Of a stretch of DNA of 64,000 bases, positions 21,522 to 32,691 are shown piece after piece. The number at the start of each line of letters is the position of its first letter. Within the stretch, counting starts at the first letter, position 1. The position numbers and the translations under genes were made by a program. Where the stretch lies: assembly GCA_963575745.1 (NCBI GenBank), contig CAUYUJ010015697.1, positions 191,656 to 255,655 on the forward strand. Reading direction: 5' to 3'. Origin of the DNA: Prorocentrum cordatum (lineage: Eukaryota; Sar; Dinophyceae; Prorocentrales; Prorocentraceae). Under the pieces are notes generated by a model. The model made no database searches. It saw only the letters and a list, made by a program, of their open reading frames with translations, and was not told where the DNA came from.

Positions 21522-21830
21522 TATACGATTAGCCCTGCATCCGTGTAAGCATGGGATTTGTAGAAGCGAATGCTCGCGGTGCGAAGTCGATGATTACATT
21601 CTGAAGGCCACCAGCCCTTCTCTGAGCGTAGCGATCCAGTTTTTTAGGTCAATGAGCGCAGCGCTAAGGCGAGAACCACACGTCGAAAATGAATCGTCCT
21701 CCGTCCATGCACCTGTCGGGAGCCCATAAGACGAATGCGTGCGGCGGGGAGTGCTGAGTCCATAGCCACGTTTTGAACATCACTTGCCCTTGTCCGTGCA
21801 CGTGATGGATTTTTAAGCTTCAGGCTCATG
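21522..21830 (+). repeat. Continuation of the tandem repeat after the MITE
   Basis: See 21205. Units become more divergent to the right. From 21831 to 22200 I see nothing except a short GGA run near 21912-21960. Confidence 0.65.
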
Positions 21831-22274
21831 AGCCGTGTGGCAGTTTCAGGCGAAACGCCCGGCTCGCCCTACAAACGCGTATGGGATGCGTTACTTATAA
21901 GGAAGGGAGACGTGGAGGAGGAGGAGGAATACTAGGGAGGAGGAGCAGGAGGAGAAGGAGGTCCAGTGTAAACCCAGACCGCATCAACTATGTTGCAAGA
22001 CACTCAATCCAAGTTCCATCTTCACAGTTTCTTGAACTAGTTCATTGCTTGGGAGTGCGTCATTCCAAGACAGCCGTCTGATAATCCTCCATCGTGTCAA
22101 ACTTGAATCCTAGCTCGTGCCTGAACACCATGCCTGGGACTTCAACACCTCAACACCGCGAATCAATCTGAGGGTTGTGCCCTGATAGTCCTAAATCGTG
22201 CCAGGACACCATTCCTGGGCGCCCAAGAGGGCCCCAAGAGGGCCCAAGAGGGCCCCAATAGGACCCCCAAGATG

Positions 22275-22710
22275 GCCCTTCGGCTCTATTCTCGTAACAC
22301 CAGGGCTCCTCAGCGCGCGGGGACGTCAACAACTCCCCAGAGCGAGCGGTGACGTAAATAGCTCTGAGCACCAAGGCTCCCACGAGCCCATAGTGGCGTG
22401 ACAAGCTCTTCACACCAAGGCTCCCAAGAGCGAGCGGTGCAGTAAAAAGGTCTGAACACCACGGCTCCCAAGAGCCCTTATTGACGTGACGAGCGCTTAA
22501 TACTAAGGCTTTCAAGAGCGAGCGGTGATGTTACAAGCTCTGAACACCAAGGCTTCCAACCTCCCATACTGACGTGGCAAGCTCTTAACACCAAGGCTCC
22601 CAAGAGCGAGGGGTAACGTCAAAAGCCCTTAGCACCAAGGCTCCCAATAGAGAGCGGTGATGCAAACAACTCTTAACACCAAGGCTCCCAAGAGCGAACG
22701 ATGCCACGAG
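22275..22710 (+). repeat. 56-bp satellite (CACCAAGGCTCCCAAGAGCG), block 1
   Basis: About eight units: CACCAAGGCTCCCAAGAGCG, AGCGGTGACGTAA, CAAGCTCTGAA. Every unit contains a TGACGTAA-like octamer or a derivative of it. Preceded at 22205-22270 by CCCCAAGA minisatellite. Confidence 0.85.
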
Positions 22711-22940
22711 CCATCTCGGGCAAGTTTCTGATACGCTCTTTCTGTTACCGTGTCGGCCCAGGTGACGGAAAGAGCGAGGTACGATTGATGACGTTCTTGT
22801 GCGGGGGCGAAGAGGGAGTGGTTCCAGGGGAGGGGCGAGGCGCGCAAGGACGGGCTGTAATGTCCGCTCGGGGGCCGCTTCCTTCGCATTACTTCGAGTG
22901 AAGCGGCCCCTGGGCGTCTCCTATGGCCCGTTTCCTGGTA
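22700..22940 (+). repeat. Higher-order linker, copy 1
   Basis: GCCACGAGCCATCTCGGGCA, CGCTCTTTC, GGCCCAGGTGACGGAAAGAG and GGGGCGAGGCGCGC recur in order at 23985-24180; the first half recurs again at 24960-25035. No convincing gene, although three frames are open. Confidence 0.8.
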
Positions 22941-22949
22941 TTTATGTGA

Positions 22950-23765
22950 ACGAAGCGGCTCAAGGGCCCCAAGACGTCCTTGAGAGGGCCCCAACACGGC
23001 CTAAAGACGGCCCCAAGAGAGCCTCAAGCCGGCTCCAGAGGCCCTCCAGAGGGCCCCCGAGAGAGCTTCAGGAGGCCAACAACAAGGTTTTTTTCGTAGG
23101 TTTTTGGAGGTGTTTCGGGCCTTTTCGGGCCAAGCAGGGCCCAAGACTGCCCAAGAGGCCCTAAAGATCGTCCCAAGACGGCTCCAGAGACCCCCCAAAG
23201 GGGCCGAACATGGTCCAAGAGGGCTTCCAGACGGCCGCAGAGGGCTCCACAAAGGCCCAAGAGGGCCCCAAGACCACCCCAAGAGAGCCCCAAGAGGCTC
23301 CCAAGAGGCTCCCAAGAGACTCCCAATGGGGCCCGAAGAGGCGGTGTGGGGTCTGGGCTGCTTGGGTGTGGGGACTGGGCAGGCTCCAAGGCGGCCAAAG
23401 ATCCCTAAAATAATGGCTCTCGAGAAGGCCCCCGAGAGGGCCTCAGGAGGGCAAACACATTTTCTGATTAGAAAGAAGGTTTTGGGGGTTCTCGCTTCGT
23501 CGGGCCCAGTAGGGCCTCAGACGGCCCAAGAGTTCCCAAAGATCGTCCCCAGACGGCCCCAGAGGCCCCAAAAGGGCCCGAAAACGGTCCATCAGGGTCC
23601 CCCAGAGGGCCCTACAGCGGTCCCAAGAGGACCCCAGATGGCCCAAGAGGGCCCGAACAGGCGGTGTGGGGAGTGGGCTGCTTGGGTGTGGGACTGGGCT
23701 GACCCCAAGACGGTGCAAGAGTCCCAAAACGGTCAAAAAGGGCCGCCAAAAGACTCCCAAGAAGG
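22950..23765 (+). repeat. CCCCAAGA minisatellite with a 325-bp internal duplication
   Basis: The word AGGCGGTGTGGGG.GTGGGC followed by TGCTTGGGTGTGGG occurs at about 23339-23380 and 23659-23695, each time after the same minisatellite run. Confidence 0.75.
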
Positions 23766-23779
23766 CCAAGAGACGCCAA

Positions 23780-24180
23780 GTAACACCATGGCTCCCCACA
23801 GCGAGCGGTGACGTAACAAGCTCTGAACACCAAGGCTCCCAAGAGCGACCGGTGACGTAAACAACTCTCAACACCAAGGCTCCCAAGAGCGGGCGGCAAC
23901 GTAAAAGTCTCTGAACACCAGGGCTCCCAACAGAGAGCGGTAGCGCAACACACACTTAACGCCAAGGCTCCCCAGAGCGAAGGGTGCCACGAGCCTTCTC
24001 GGGCAAGTTCCTGCAGCACTCTTTCCATTCCCGTGCCGGCCCAGGTGACGGAAAGAGCGAGGTACGAGTGATGTACGTTTTTTGGTGGGGCGAAGCCCTC
24101 TAGGGAGGGGCTCCAGGGAAGGGGCGAGGCGCGCCAACCCGGGCTCTAGTGGCCTTTTGAGGTCCCCGAGGCGCCCAAGA
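23780..24180 (+). repeat. 56-bp satellite block 2 and linker copy 2
   Basis: Four satellite units, then the linker seen at 22700, in the same order and orientation. Confidence 0.8.
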
Positions 24181-24725
24181 CTGCCCAAGAAGCGCTCAAG
24201 ACGGGCCAAGACACCCTCAAGACGCTCCAGGACGGCCCGAGAGCGCCCAAGACAGCCTAAATTGGCTCCGAGACGGTCCACGAGGCCCCCAGGACACCGT
24301 AAGATGGCTCCAAGACGGTCCAAGAGGGCCCCAAGAGGCCCCCAAGAAGACTCCATAGAGGCTTAAATCGTCAAACTCCTATAGGAAAACCTACATCTTT
24401 AGCATATCAGCATTTTCGGCTTTCACAGGGTTCAAGACAGCCCAAGAGGTCCCCCAAATCGCACCTGGACGGCCCAAGAGGGGGGCCCAGGAGCGCCCAA
24501 AGACGGGCCAAGACGGGCCCAAGACGGCCCAAGAGGGGCCCAAGATGGCCCCAGGACGGCCCAAGAGAGCCCCAAGAGCGCCCCCAGAGGCTCCCAAGAG
24601 GGCCCCGGGAAGCCCCCGACGCCCCCAGACGGCCCAAAGGGCCCAAGACGGTCCAAAAGGGCCCCAATACGACCCAAAAGGGCCCCAGAAGGGCTCCAAA
24701 AAGACTTCCAAGAAGGCCCAGAGAC
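24181..24725 (+). repeat. CCCCAAGA minisatellite
   Basis: Same family, broken at 24365-24435 by a spacer that includes ATTTTCGGCTTTC, a relative of the spacer at 15.96 kb. Confidence 0.8.
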
Positions 24726-24754
24726 GCCAAATAAACGAGCGATTTGAAACGCAA

Positions 24755-25060
24755 AAAGCTCTTCACACCAAGGCTCTCAACATTGAACGGTGACGTGACA
24801 AACTCGTGACACCAAGGCTCCCAAGAGACACCGGTGACGTAAACAACTCTGAACACCAAGGCTCCCAAGAGCGGGCGGCAACGTAAAAGTCTCTGAACAC
24901 CAATGCTCGAAAGAGAGAGCGGTGACGTAACAAGCTCTTACCACCAAGGCTCCCGAGAGCGAAGGGTGCCGTGAGCCATATCGGGCACGTTCCTGGTCCG
25001 CTCTTTCCGTTCCCGTGCCGGCCCAGGTCGAATGGCCTTCGGCGCATCCCGCCACCGTGC
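24755..25060 (+). repeat. 56-bp satellite block 3 and partial linker copy 3
   Basis: Five units, then GTGCCGTGAGCCATATCGGG to GGCCCAGGTC, where the linker breaks off into the GGCCTTCGGC.CATCCCGCCA repeat shared (inverted) with 16.62 kb. Confidence 0.8.
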
Positions 25061-25079
25061 TCGTGTTGTGAGTCTGAGG

Positions 25080-25555
25080 CCTCTTGGATGTTCGCTGGGA
25101 TCTCGTCGAGGCCTCTCGGGGGCCTCCTGGAGCTGTTTTGTAAACTTTTTGGGGCCTCTTTTGGGTCTCTTGGGGGCCTTGGGGCCTCGTGGGGGCCTCT
25201 TGGGGCATCTTCGGGGTCTCTTTGGGCCTCTTGGGGCCTGTTGGGCGCTTCTTGTGGCGGAAGGCTCGAATTTTCGGTGTGTGTTCACCGCTCAGGCCAC
25301 TCTTGGGGCTGTCTTAGGGCCCTCTTGGGCCGTCTTGGGCGTCTCTTGGGTCGTCTTGGGTCCCTCTCGGGAACTTCTGGGACCGTCTTTGAATGGTCTT
25401 GGGGGCCTCTTGGGACTTCTTCGAGCGTCGGGAGCTCGAAACGTGGAGAACCCAAACAGCTTGACAAACCACGGGAAAATCAGTAATTTTGGCCTCTCGG
25501 GGCCCTTTTGGGAAGGCTCTTGAAATCTTCATGGGGCGTCTCGAAGGTCGTCCGG
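25080..25555 (+). repeat. CCTCTTGGGG minisatellite, reverse orientation
   Basis: GGGGCCTCTTGG and GTCTTGGG words on the + strand, the reverse complement of the family at 22.9-24.7 kb. Confidence 0.8.
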
Positions 25556-27812
25556 GATTGCGTTTCCCACAATGAAAAATTATGGGAAACGCAATTCCGG
25601 CTCATTGAGTACGTTTTTGAAGGAAACTTGCGTTTCCCATAATTCCGAATTATGGGGAACGCAATCCCGGACGACTGCCCCAAGCACACATTCCACGGGA
25701 AACGCGATTTTCCCGTAATTCGACTTTCGAAGTATGGGAAACGCAATCTCCTGTGAAAAACCGCACTCCATCAGCCAGAATTGCGTTTCCCATAATTCCG
25801 AATGATGGGAGGCGCAATTCTGGCCTATCGAGTGCGGTTTTTCCAGGGAGATTGCGTTTCCCATAATTCGAATTCCGAATTTCGGGAAACGCGGTTTCCC
25901 AGAATTCGAATTCCGAAGTATGGGAAACGCAATTTCCTTTGAAAAACCGCACTCGATGGGCCAGAATTGCGTTTCCCATAATTCCGAATTATGGGAAACG
26001 CACTTCTGGCCCATGAAGTGCGTTTTTTCGGGAAACGCGGTTTCTCCGAATTCGAATTCCGAAATATGGGAAACGCAACTTCCGTTGAAAATCCGCACTC
26101 GACGGGCCAGAATTGCGTTCCCATAATTCTGGCCCATCGAGTCTGGCCCATTCGAATTATGGGAAAATTCAAGTCTGGCCCACCGAGTTCGGTTTTTCAA
26201 GGGAAGTTGCGTTTCCCATAATTCGAATTCCGAATTTCGTGGAAGAATTGCGTTCCCCATAATTCCAAATTGTGGGAAACGCAATTCTGGCCCATTGAGT
26301 GCGGTTTTCTAAGGAAATTGCGTTTCCCATAATTCGAATTCAGAATTCCGGGAGACGCGGTTTCCCAGAATTCGGATTCCGAATTATGGGAAACGCGATT
26401 TCCGTGGAAAAACCTTATTCAATGGGTTAGAATTGTGCTTCGCGTAATTCGGAAGCATGGGAAACGCAATTCTGGCCCATTGAGTGTGGTTTTTCCAGGG
26501 AAATTGCGGTTTTCCATAATTCGCATTCTGAATGTTGGGAAACGCGGTTTCCCAGAATTCGGATGTCGAGTTATGGGAAACGCAATTTCCCCGGAAAAGC
26601 AGCATTCAATGGGCCAGAATTGCGTTTCCCATAATTCGGAATTATGGGAAGCGCAATTCTGGTCCATTGACTGCGGTTTTTCCAAGGAAATTGCGGGTTC
26701 CCATAATTTGCATTCTGAATGTTGGGACACGCGGTCTCCCAGAATTCGAATTCCGACTTATGGGAAACGCGATTTTCTTTGGAAACCGCATTCGATGGGA
26801 TAGAATTGTGCTTCGCATAATCCGGAAGTATGGGAAACGCAATTTTGGCCCAGTGAGCGCGGTTTTTCAAGGGAAACTGCGTTTCCCATACTTCGAATTC
26901 TGAATTTCGGGAAACGCGGTTTCCCAGAATTCGAATTCAGAATTATGGGAAACGCGAAGCTGGCCTATTGAGTGCGGCTTTTCTGGGGAAATTGCGTTTC
27001 CTATAAGTCGAATTTTGATTTTCGGGAAGCGCGGTTTCCCAGGATTCGAATTCCGAATTATGGGAAACGCAATTTCTTTGGAAAAACCGCATCGGGTTAG
27101 AATTGTGCTTCGCATAATTCGGAAGTATGGGAGGGAAGCGCAATTCTGGCCCATCGAGTTCGGTTTTTCCAGGGAAATTGCGGTTTCCCACAATTCGCAT
27201 TCTGAATATTGGGAAACGCAGTTTCCCGGAATTCGAATTCTGGGCGAAATTCGGATTTCGAATTATGGGAAACGCAATTTCCCCAGAAAAACCATTTTCA
27301 ATGGGCCAGAATTGTGTTTCCCATAATTCGGCTGGGAATCCGCGTTTCCCGGAATTCGAATTATGGGAAACGCAATTTCCCGGGAAAAACCGCACTCAAT
27401 AGACCAGAATTGCGTGTCCCATAATTCCGAATTGTGGGAAACGCAATTCTGGCCCATCGAGTGCGGTTTTTCAAGGGAACTTGCGTTTCCCATAATTCGG
27501 AATTCGAGTTCTGGGAAACTGCGTTCGTTGCCCAGAATTCGGAATTCGAATTATGGGACACGCAATGCCCTTTCAAAAAACCGCATTCAATGGGCCAGAA
27601 TTGCGTTTCCCACAATTTGGATTTATGGGAAACGCAATCCTGGCCCATAGTGTGCGGTTTTTCAAGGGAAATTGTGTTTCCCATATTTCGGAATTTCGAA
27701 TTCTGGGACACGCGTTTGCCGCACAATGTGTCCTTGGGGCAATCGTCCGGGTCTGCGTTTCCCATAATTCGCCCTTTTCCACTTGTTGAATTATGGGAAA
27801 CGCAAGCCCAGA
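25556..27812. repeat. 2.25-kb array of palindromes (TTGCGTTTCCCATAATTC)
   Basis: About 30 copies of GCGTTTCCCATAATTC alternate with its reverse complement GAATTATGGGAAACGC, separated by either a GAATTCGAATTC-like centre or a CTGGCCCAT.GAGTGCGGTTTTTC spacer. The spacing repeats at about 165 bp. Near the left end (25665-25692) is CCCGGACGACTGCCCCAAGC with ACACATT, and near the right end (27724-27750) its inverted copy with two differences. Many - and + frames are open but interconvertible, which marks them as repeat products. The base composition is clearly more AT-rich than its flanks. Confidence 0.85.
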
Positions 27813-27829
27813 CGGCAGCCGCTTCGCGG

Positions 27830-28130
27830 GGTCTTGGGGCCATCTTGGTTGTTTTGGACCGGTCGTGGTCGTGCGGCGATTCGGGGCACCCTTGGACCGT
27901 CTGGGCGGCCTCTTGGACCCCTCTTGATCCGTCTTCGGGCCTTCACGGCTCCGAAAGAAGTCGTGCGCTGAACACTCGAGTGAGCCGAGAGGGCACGCCG
28001 GGAGCCCAAGGAGACTTGAGAGCCGGGGTCCAGGCCCCGTGAAGAATCTTCAGGAGTGAAGACTGGGGCTCCAGGGGATTGAGCAAGTTCCTGAGGCCAC
28101 TCCAACTCGTGCCTCAAGGGCACGGTGTCG
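27830..28130. other. No gene recognised
   Basis: A short CCTCTTGGACC minisatellite remnant to about 27950, then about 180 bases of apparently single-copy sequence with a - strand frame (roughly 27950-28120) that I cannot assign. Confidence 0.5.
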
Positions 28131-28309
28131 GATACATGTGCGTGTTCATATACATATATATACACATACTGCTTGTATTCGATGTTCAACTATCCATGTA
28201 TAGGTGCATATCGGTACACCTATATGTGCTGTAGGGTTCCACATGCACATTCTGTATACATACATATATATATGTATGCAGTTCCATCAATATACAGAGA
28301 AAAGAAAGC

Positions 28310-28562
28310 AGGGGGATTATGATTCTGATGATGATGCTGATGCTGCCGCTGCTGATGCTGATGCTGCTGCTGATGATGATGCTGATGAGGAAGATGATGC
28401 TGATGCTGCTCATGATGCTGCAGCTAATGATGATGATGATGATGATGATGATGGTGATGATGCTGTTGGTAACGATAATGCTGCTGATGATGAGGAGGAA
28501 GATGCTGCTGCTCATGATGATGATGCGGCTGCTGCTTCTGCTGATGATGGTGATGATCATGC

Positions 28563-28612
<50 letters not shown>

Positions 28613-28735
28613 TTGATGATGATGATGGTACTGCTGGTGCTGATGCTGATGCTGATGCTGATGCTGCTGCTGATGATGCTGCTGATGATGCTGCTGATGA
28701 TGATGACGCTGATGATGATGGGACTGGTGGTTATC
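28310..28735 (+). repeat. GAT/GCT microsatellite
   Basis: GATGCT, GATGAT and GCTGCT triplets. Frames read as poly-Asp/Ala, poly-Met/Leu or poly-His/Gln on the two strands. The 28130-28300 flank has TATATA-rich pieces. Confidence 0.9.
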
Positions 28736-28739
28736 CAGC

Positions 28740-29060
28740 AGCCTGCGCCAAGGCTTGCCACCGTGCCAGCGCAGCACTCTGTGTGAGAACGCTCGAAGCA
28801 CCGCCCAGAAGGCCGTAACATGTGACACTTCTCGTCTGCATCCCTCCAGAGGCTCGCATGAGACGACCTGGGCTGGCTTGGACTCCTGTGGGGCCGCCTT
28901 GAGGCCGTCTGGGGATCCTCTTGGGCCGTCTTGGGGCCCTCTTGGGCCATCTTGGGGCCTTCTTGGGTGGTCTTGGGTCCTTCTCTGCTGGGCCGTATGC
29001 GAGCCTCTGGGGGTTGTCATGGGAGCCGGCATCCAAGATGCGCCCCAAGAGGGCCTCTAG
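28740..29060 (+). other. Short single-copy stretch then CCTCTTGGG minisatellite; no gene recognised
   Basis: 28740-28865 is not repetitive and is open in two frames on the + strand but has no known motif. 28870-29060 is the reverse-oriented CCCCAAGA family. Confidence 0.5.
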
Positions 29061-29064
29061 ACGC

Positions 29065-29600
29065 AAAAAGTTGGCCAGTTCCCTTCGTAAAACGTATTTG
29101 TTTCACAAATTCGCCTTTTGGGCTTTCCGACGCCGCCTCCTCCTCCTCCTCCCCCTCCTCCTCCTCCTGCTCCTCCTCCTGCTCCTCCTCCTCCTCCTCC
29201 TCCTCCTCCTCCTCCTCCTCCTCTGCCTTGGGACTCGGTTGGGCTGTCTTCGGGCTCTTTCGGGCAGTCTTGGAGCCTCCTTGGGGGGCGGTCCCAGGCC
29301 GTCGGGGGGCCCTCGCTGGACCCGGACGGGGCTCGCCTCGGCCCTCCTTTGGCTCCTCCGAGGTCCTCGCGAAGCCACCTCGAGCCGGGAGGCGTGGGCG
29401 ACCCAGCATCCTCAAACACCCGAGGATCTCCATCGACTTTTGATGGACTTCGGCTGACACGGAGAGCTTCTCGGCTTTCCCTTTGGTATATGGGAGGCCT
29501 CTTGCTGTCTGGTGCCTCTTGAGGTACTGCTGGGTCGTCTCGGTGGCTTTGGTGGTCTCCCTGGGCGGTCTTGGAAGCCCAGGGGACTTCGGAAGGCGGC
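29065..29600 (+). repeat. Spacer word, TCC run and CCTCTTGGG minisatellite
   Basis: 29098-29140 carries CGCCTTTTGGGCTTTCCGAC, the same spacer as at 15.96 kb. A TCC run lies at 29142-29223. The rest is degenerate minisatellite. Frames are not credible genes. Confidence 0.7.
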
Positions 29601-29734
29601 GGGCATTCTGAAACCTCGAACGCGTGGGTGGGTGGGTGGGTGGGGGGGGGGCACGCGGCAGTGTGTGGTGAGAGAAGAGGAGGGTGACCCGTAGTAGATC
29701 TACAGAAGCCTTATCAGACAGCACTTCGCATTCT

Positions 29735-30795
<1,061 letters not shown>

Positions 30796-30814
30796 CTGAT
30801 GCCGCGCTCTGCAG

Positions 30815-30960
30815 GAGCGGCGGGATGGGCGGCCAGCAGACCCCGCTGCTGCCAGAGTCGCAGGCGACCCAGCAGCACAGGCGGCGGCAGGCCGCCCGCT
30901 GGCCTACCCTGCCCTGCCGTCGGAGCACGAAGCGCGCACATGCAGGCCGACGACCTCCCT
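30815..30960 (+). CDS. Weak candidate exon
   Basis: A non-repetitive stretch begins after CGCTCTGCAG, a plausible acceptor with G following. One + frame reads SGGMGGQQTPLLPESQATQQ, and other frames are open as well. No donor is clear before the dispersed repeat at 30975. Its position between 19 and 32 kb would allow it to be an exon of the zinc-finger gene, but nothing in the sequence requires that. Confidence 0.2.
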
Positions 30961-31074
30961 CCCTGCTCTCCCCAACCATCCCGAGGTGTTGGGCCCTCGT
31001 TTTGAATCTGCAGCACCCCGCGCCTCATCCGCATCTCCCGCTGCCCCTTCCCTCGTGCCTCTGCCCTCCGCATG

Positions 31075-31745
31075 CCCATCTCGGCACACCCCTCACACGC
31101 CTCGCGGCACCACAGGGAGCTCACCCGAAGCCCTCGGTGCGGGACCGACGGCATAGCATCACCCAGCCAATCTCGGCACACCCCTCACGCGTCTCGCGGC
31201 CCCACAGGGAGCTCCTCCGAAGCCCTCGGTGTGGGACCGACGGCATAGCATCACCCAGCCAATCTCGGCACACTTCTCACACGTGTCGTGGCCCCATAGG
31301 GAAATCTCCACCGAAGGCCTCAGTGTATGGGACCGGCCGCCTAGTGCCCCCCGGCAAGCACACTCCTCACACGCTTCGTGGCCTTCTGGGGAGCTCTGCC
31401 AAAAACCTCAGTGGGACCAGCCGCATAGCGTTCCACAGCATGTTTCGGCACACCCCTCAAACTCCTCGTGGCCCCATGGGGAGCTCCACCCACGGGTCTC
31501 AGTGGGACCGACGGCGCAGCGCCCTCCAGTCGGCTTACCCCTCGCACGTTTCGGGGCCCCACCAGAGGCCTTTGGTGGGACCGACCGTATGGCTCCCCCC
31601 CGCCCATGTCGGCGAACCCGCACACCTTTTGTGGCACCATGAGGAGCTCCACCGAATGCTTCAGTGGGCCCAATTGTATAGCGTCGCCCACACACGTTTC
31701 GTGGCCCCACGGGGAGCTCTATCCCTCACGAGGATCGGGGACCTT
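31075..31745 (+). repeat. Tandem repeat of about 90 bp (CTCGGCACACCCCTCACACG)
   Basis: About seven units: TCGGCACACCCCTCACACG, CTCGTGGCCCCA.GGGGAGCT, GTGGGACCGAC...ATAGC. The first three units are closest to each other. The 312-codon frame across it is a repeat product. Confidence 0.85.
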
Positions 31746-31837
31746 CACCTATTGTCCCAGTGAGGGCAACGGAATGGTTGTAGGGACTCATGAGGATGGG
31801 CCCAGGGCAGGGAGGGTTATCTTGGATTCACTCTGGT

Positions 31838-32035
31838 CCTCCTCCTCTTCCTCCTCCTCCTCCTCCTGGATTCCTCCTCTGAGAGGCTAGGCCTCCTTCT
31901 TCTTCTTCTTCTTCTTCTTATTTTGTCTCATCTTCCTCCTTCTCCTCCTCCCCCTTCTCCTCCTCCTCCTCCTCCTTTTCCTCCTCCTCCTTCTCCCCCT
32001 CCTCCTCATCGTCCTCCTACCTCTTCTTCCCTGCC
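31838..32035 (+). repeat. Pyrimidine tract (TCC and CTT)
   Basis: TCC and CTT triplets, nearly pure pyrimidine apart from a break at 31870-31890. It lies directly upstream of the exon at 32071 and could serve as its polypyrimidine tract. Confidence 0.85.
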
Positions 32036-32070
32036 CCCTTCCCCGCGTTCTCCCACGCTTTCCAGCCCAG

Positions 32071-32146
32071 GCCTTGCGTCTTCTTCCACGCGCAGCGCTG
32101 CGCGAACGACCTGGCCTGCTCTTTCTGCCACCTGTGCGACGCGGGG
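32071..32146 (+). CDS. Exon encoding a CCCH zinc finger (C-X7-C-X5-C-X3-H)
   Basis: The frame reads RPCVFFHAQRCANDLAC, then SFCHLCDAG. The four ligands are Cys at 32075, 32099 and 32117 and His at 32129, giving C-X7-C-X5-C-X3-H, the CCCH class that binds RNA in many eukaryotes. The PC.FFH...CHLC..G wording matches the form I know from dinoflagellate predicted proteins, which continues into a KRRK tail, exactly as the exon at 32364 does. The acceptor is CAG at 32063-32065 or, with G following as dinoflagellates prefer, CCCAG ending at 32070; both lie after a pyrimidine tract. The downstream boundary is set by the element at 32151. Codons are strongly GC3. Target RNA and cellular role are unknown. 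Confidence 0.75.
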
Positions 32147-32150
32147 GAGA

Positions 32151-32362
32151 TCAGGGGCAACGATAGGGGGGGATGGGCATAGGGGGGTATGCATCGACCC
32201 CAATCGCCCATTGTTCGCCGATAGGGGCCCGATAGCCCCAGCCTGCCCAGGAAGGCTCGGATTCATTATCGGAGGCCTATCGCCGATCCATCGGCGATGT
32301 ATCGCCGATTCCAGTTCAACTCATCCCCTCCTATGCCAGTCCCCCCCTATCGTTGCCCCGCA
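32151..32362 (+). mobile_element. Introner: TIR element forming the intron of the CCCH gene
   Basis: The 212-bp insert has inverted ends: GGGGCAACGATAGGGGGGGA from 32154, repeated inverted up to 32359, with matching continuing to about 36 bases (GGCATAGG). It is flanked by a 5-bp direct repeat GGAGA at 32146-32150 and 32363-32367. Removing one repeat plus the element restores the reading frame DAG-EKDRRKRE. For an AG acceptor the intron must run 32147-32363, starting GAGATC and ending CCGCAG. So GA is the donor, the acceptor A comes from the element and its G from the target duplication. The interior has ATCGCCGAT words in both orientations and no coding sequence. Confidence 0.7.
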
Positions 32363-32363
32363 G

Positions 32364-32417
32364 GAGAAGGACAGACGAAAACGAGAGAGGCCCGGCGAGA
32401 CCCAGTGGCAGACCAAG
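32364..32417 (+). CDS. Exon encoding the basic tail after the CCCH finger
   Basis: Follows CCCCGCAG and reads EKDRRKRERPGETQWQTK (18 codons, phase 0 at both ends), ending at AAG before GTGATCC, a canonical GT donor. An Arg/Lys-rich segment directly after CHLCDAGE is the usual continuation in the dinoflagellate finger proteins I recall. No stop is reached, so at least one further exon is expected; none is recognisable in the microsatellites and repeats up to 34.4 kb. Confidence 0.65.
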
Positions 32418-32469
32418 GTGATCCATCCCTTATCCTCCTCGCAGTTTTCCTTTTCGGTCTCCACCCTAG

Positions 32470-32470
32470 C

Positions 32471-32523
<53 letters not shown>

Positions 32524-32595
32524 TTTTCGTCGTCGTCGTCGTCGTCCTCTTCCTCCTCCTCCTCCTCCTCCTCCTCCTCCTCATGCTCCTCCTCC
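32470..32595 (+). repeat. GTC then TCC microsatellites
   Basis: GTC triplets to about 32548, then TCC triplets. They would lie in the intron after the basic-tail exon. Confidence 0.9.
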
Positions 32596-32691
32596 ATCCG
32601 TCTTCCTCATGAAGAACTCCTCCCCGTCGCACTCCGAGACCGGTCGATGGGGCGGGCCGGGCGTGTCGCTCGAGACTCCTTCACCATCTGT

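Noticed and set aside
25580-27843. Many NSELWETQFW/GNAISLEKPHS frames on both strands, resembling a repeat protein
   Set aside because: Each is one strand of the palindromic array. The same peptides appear on + and - strands because the DNA is self-complementary.
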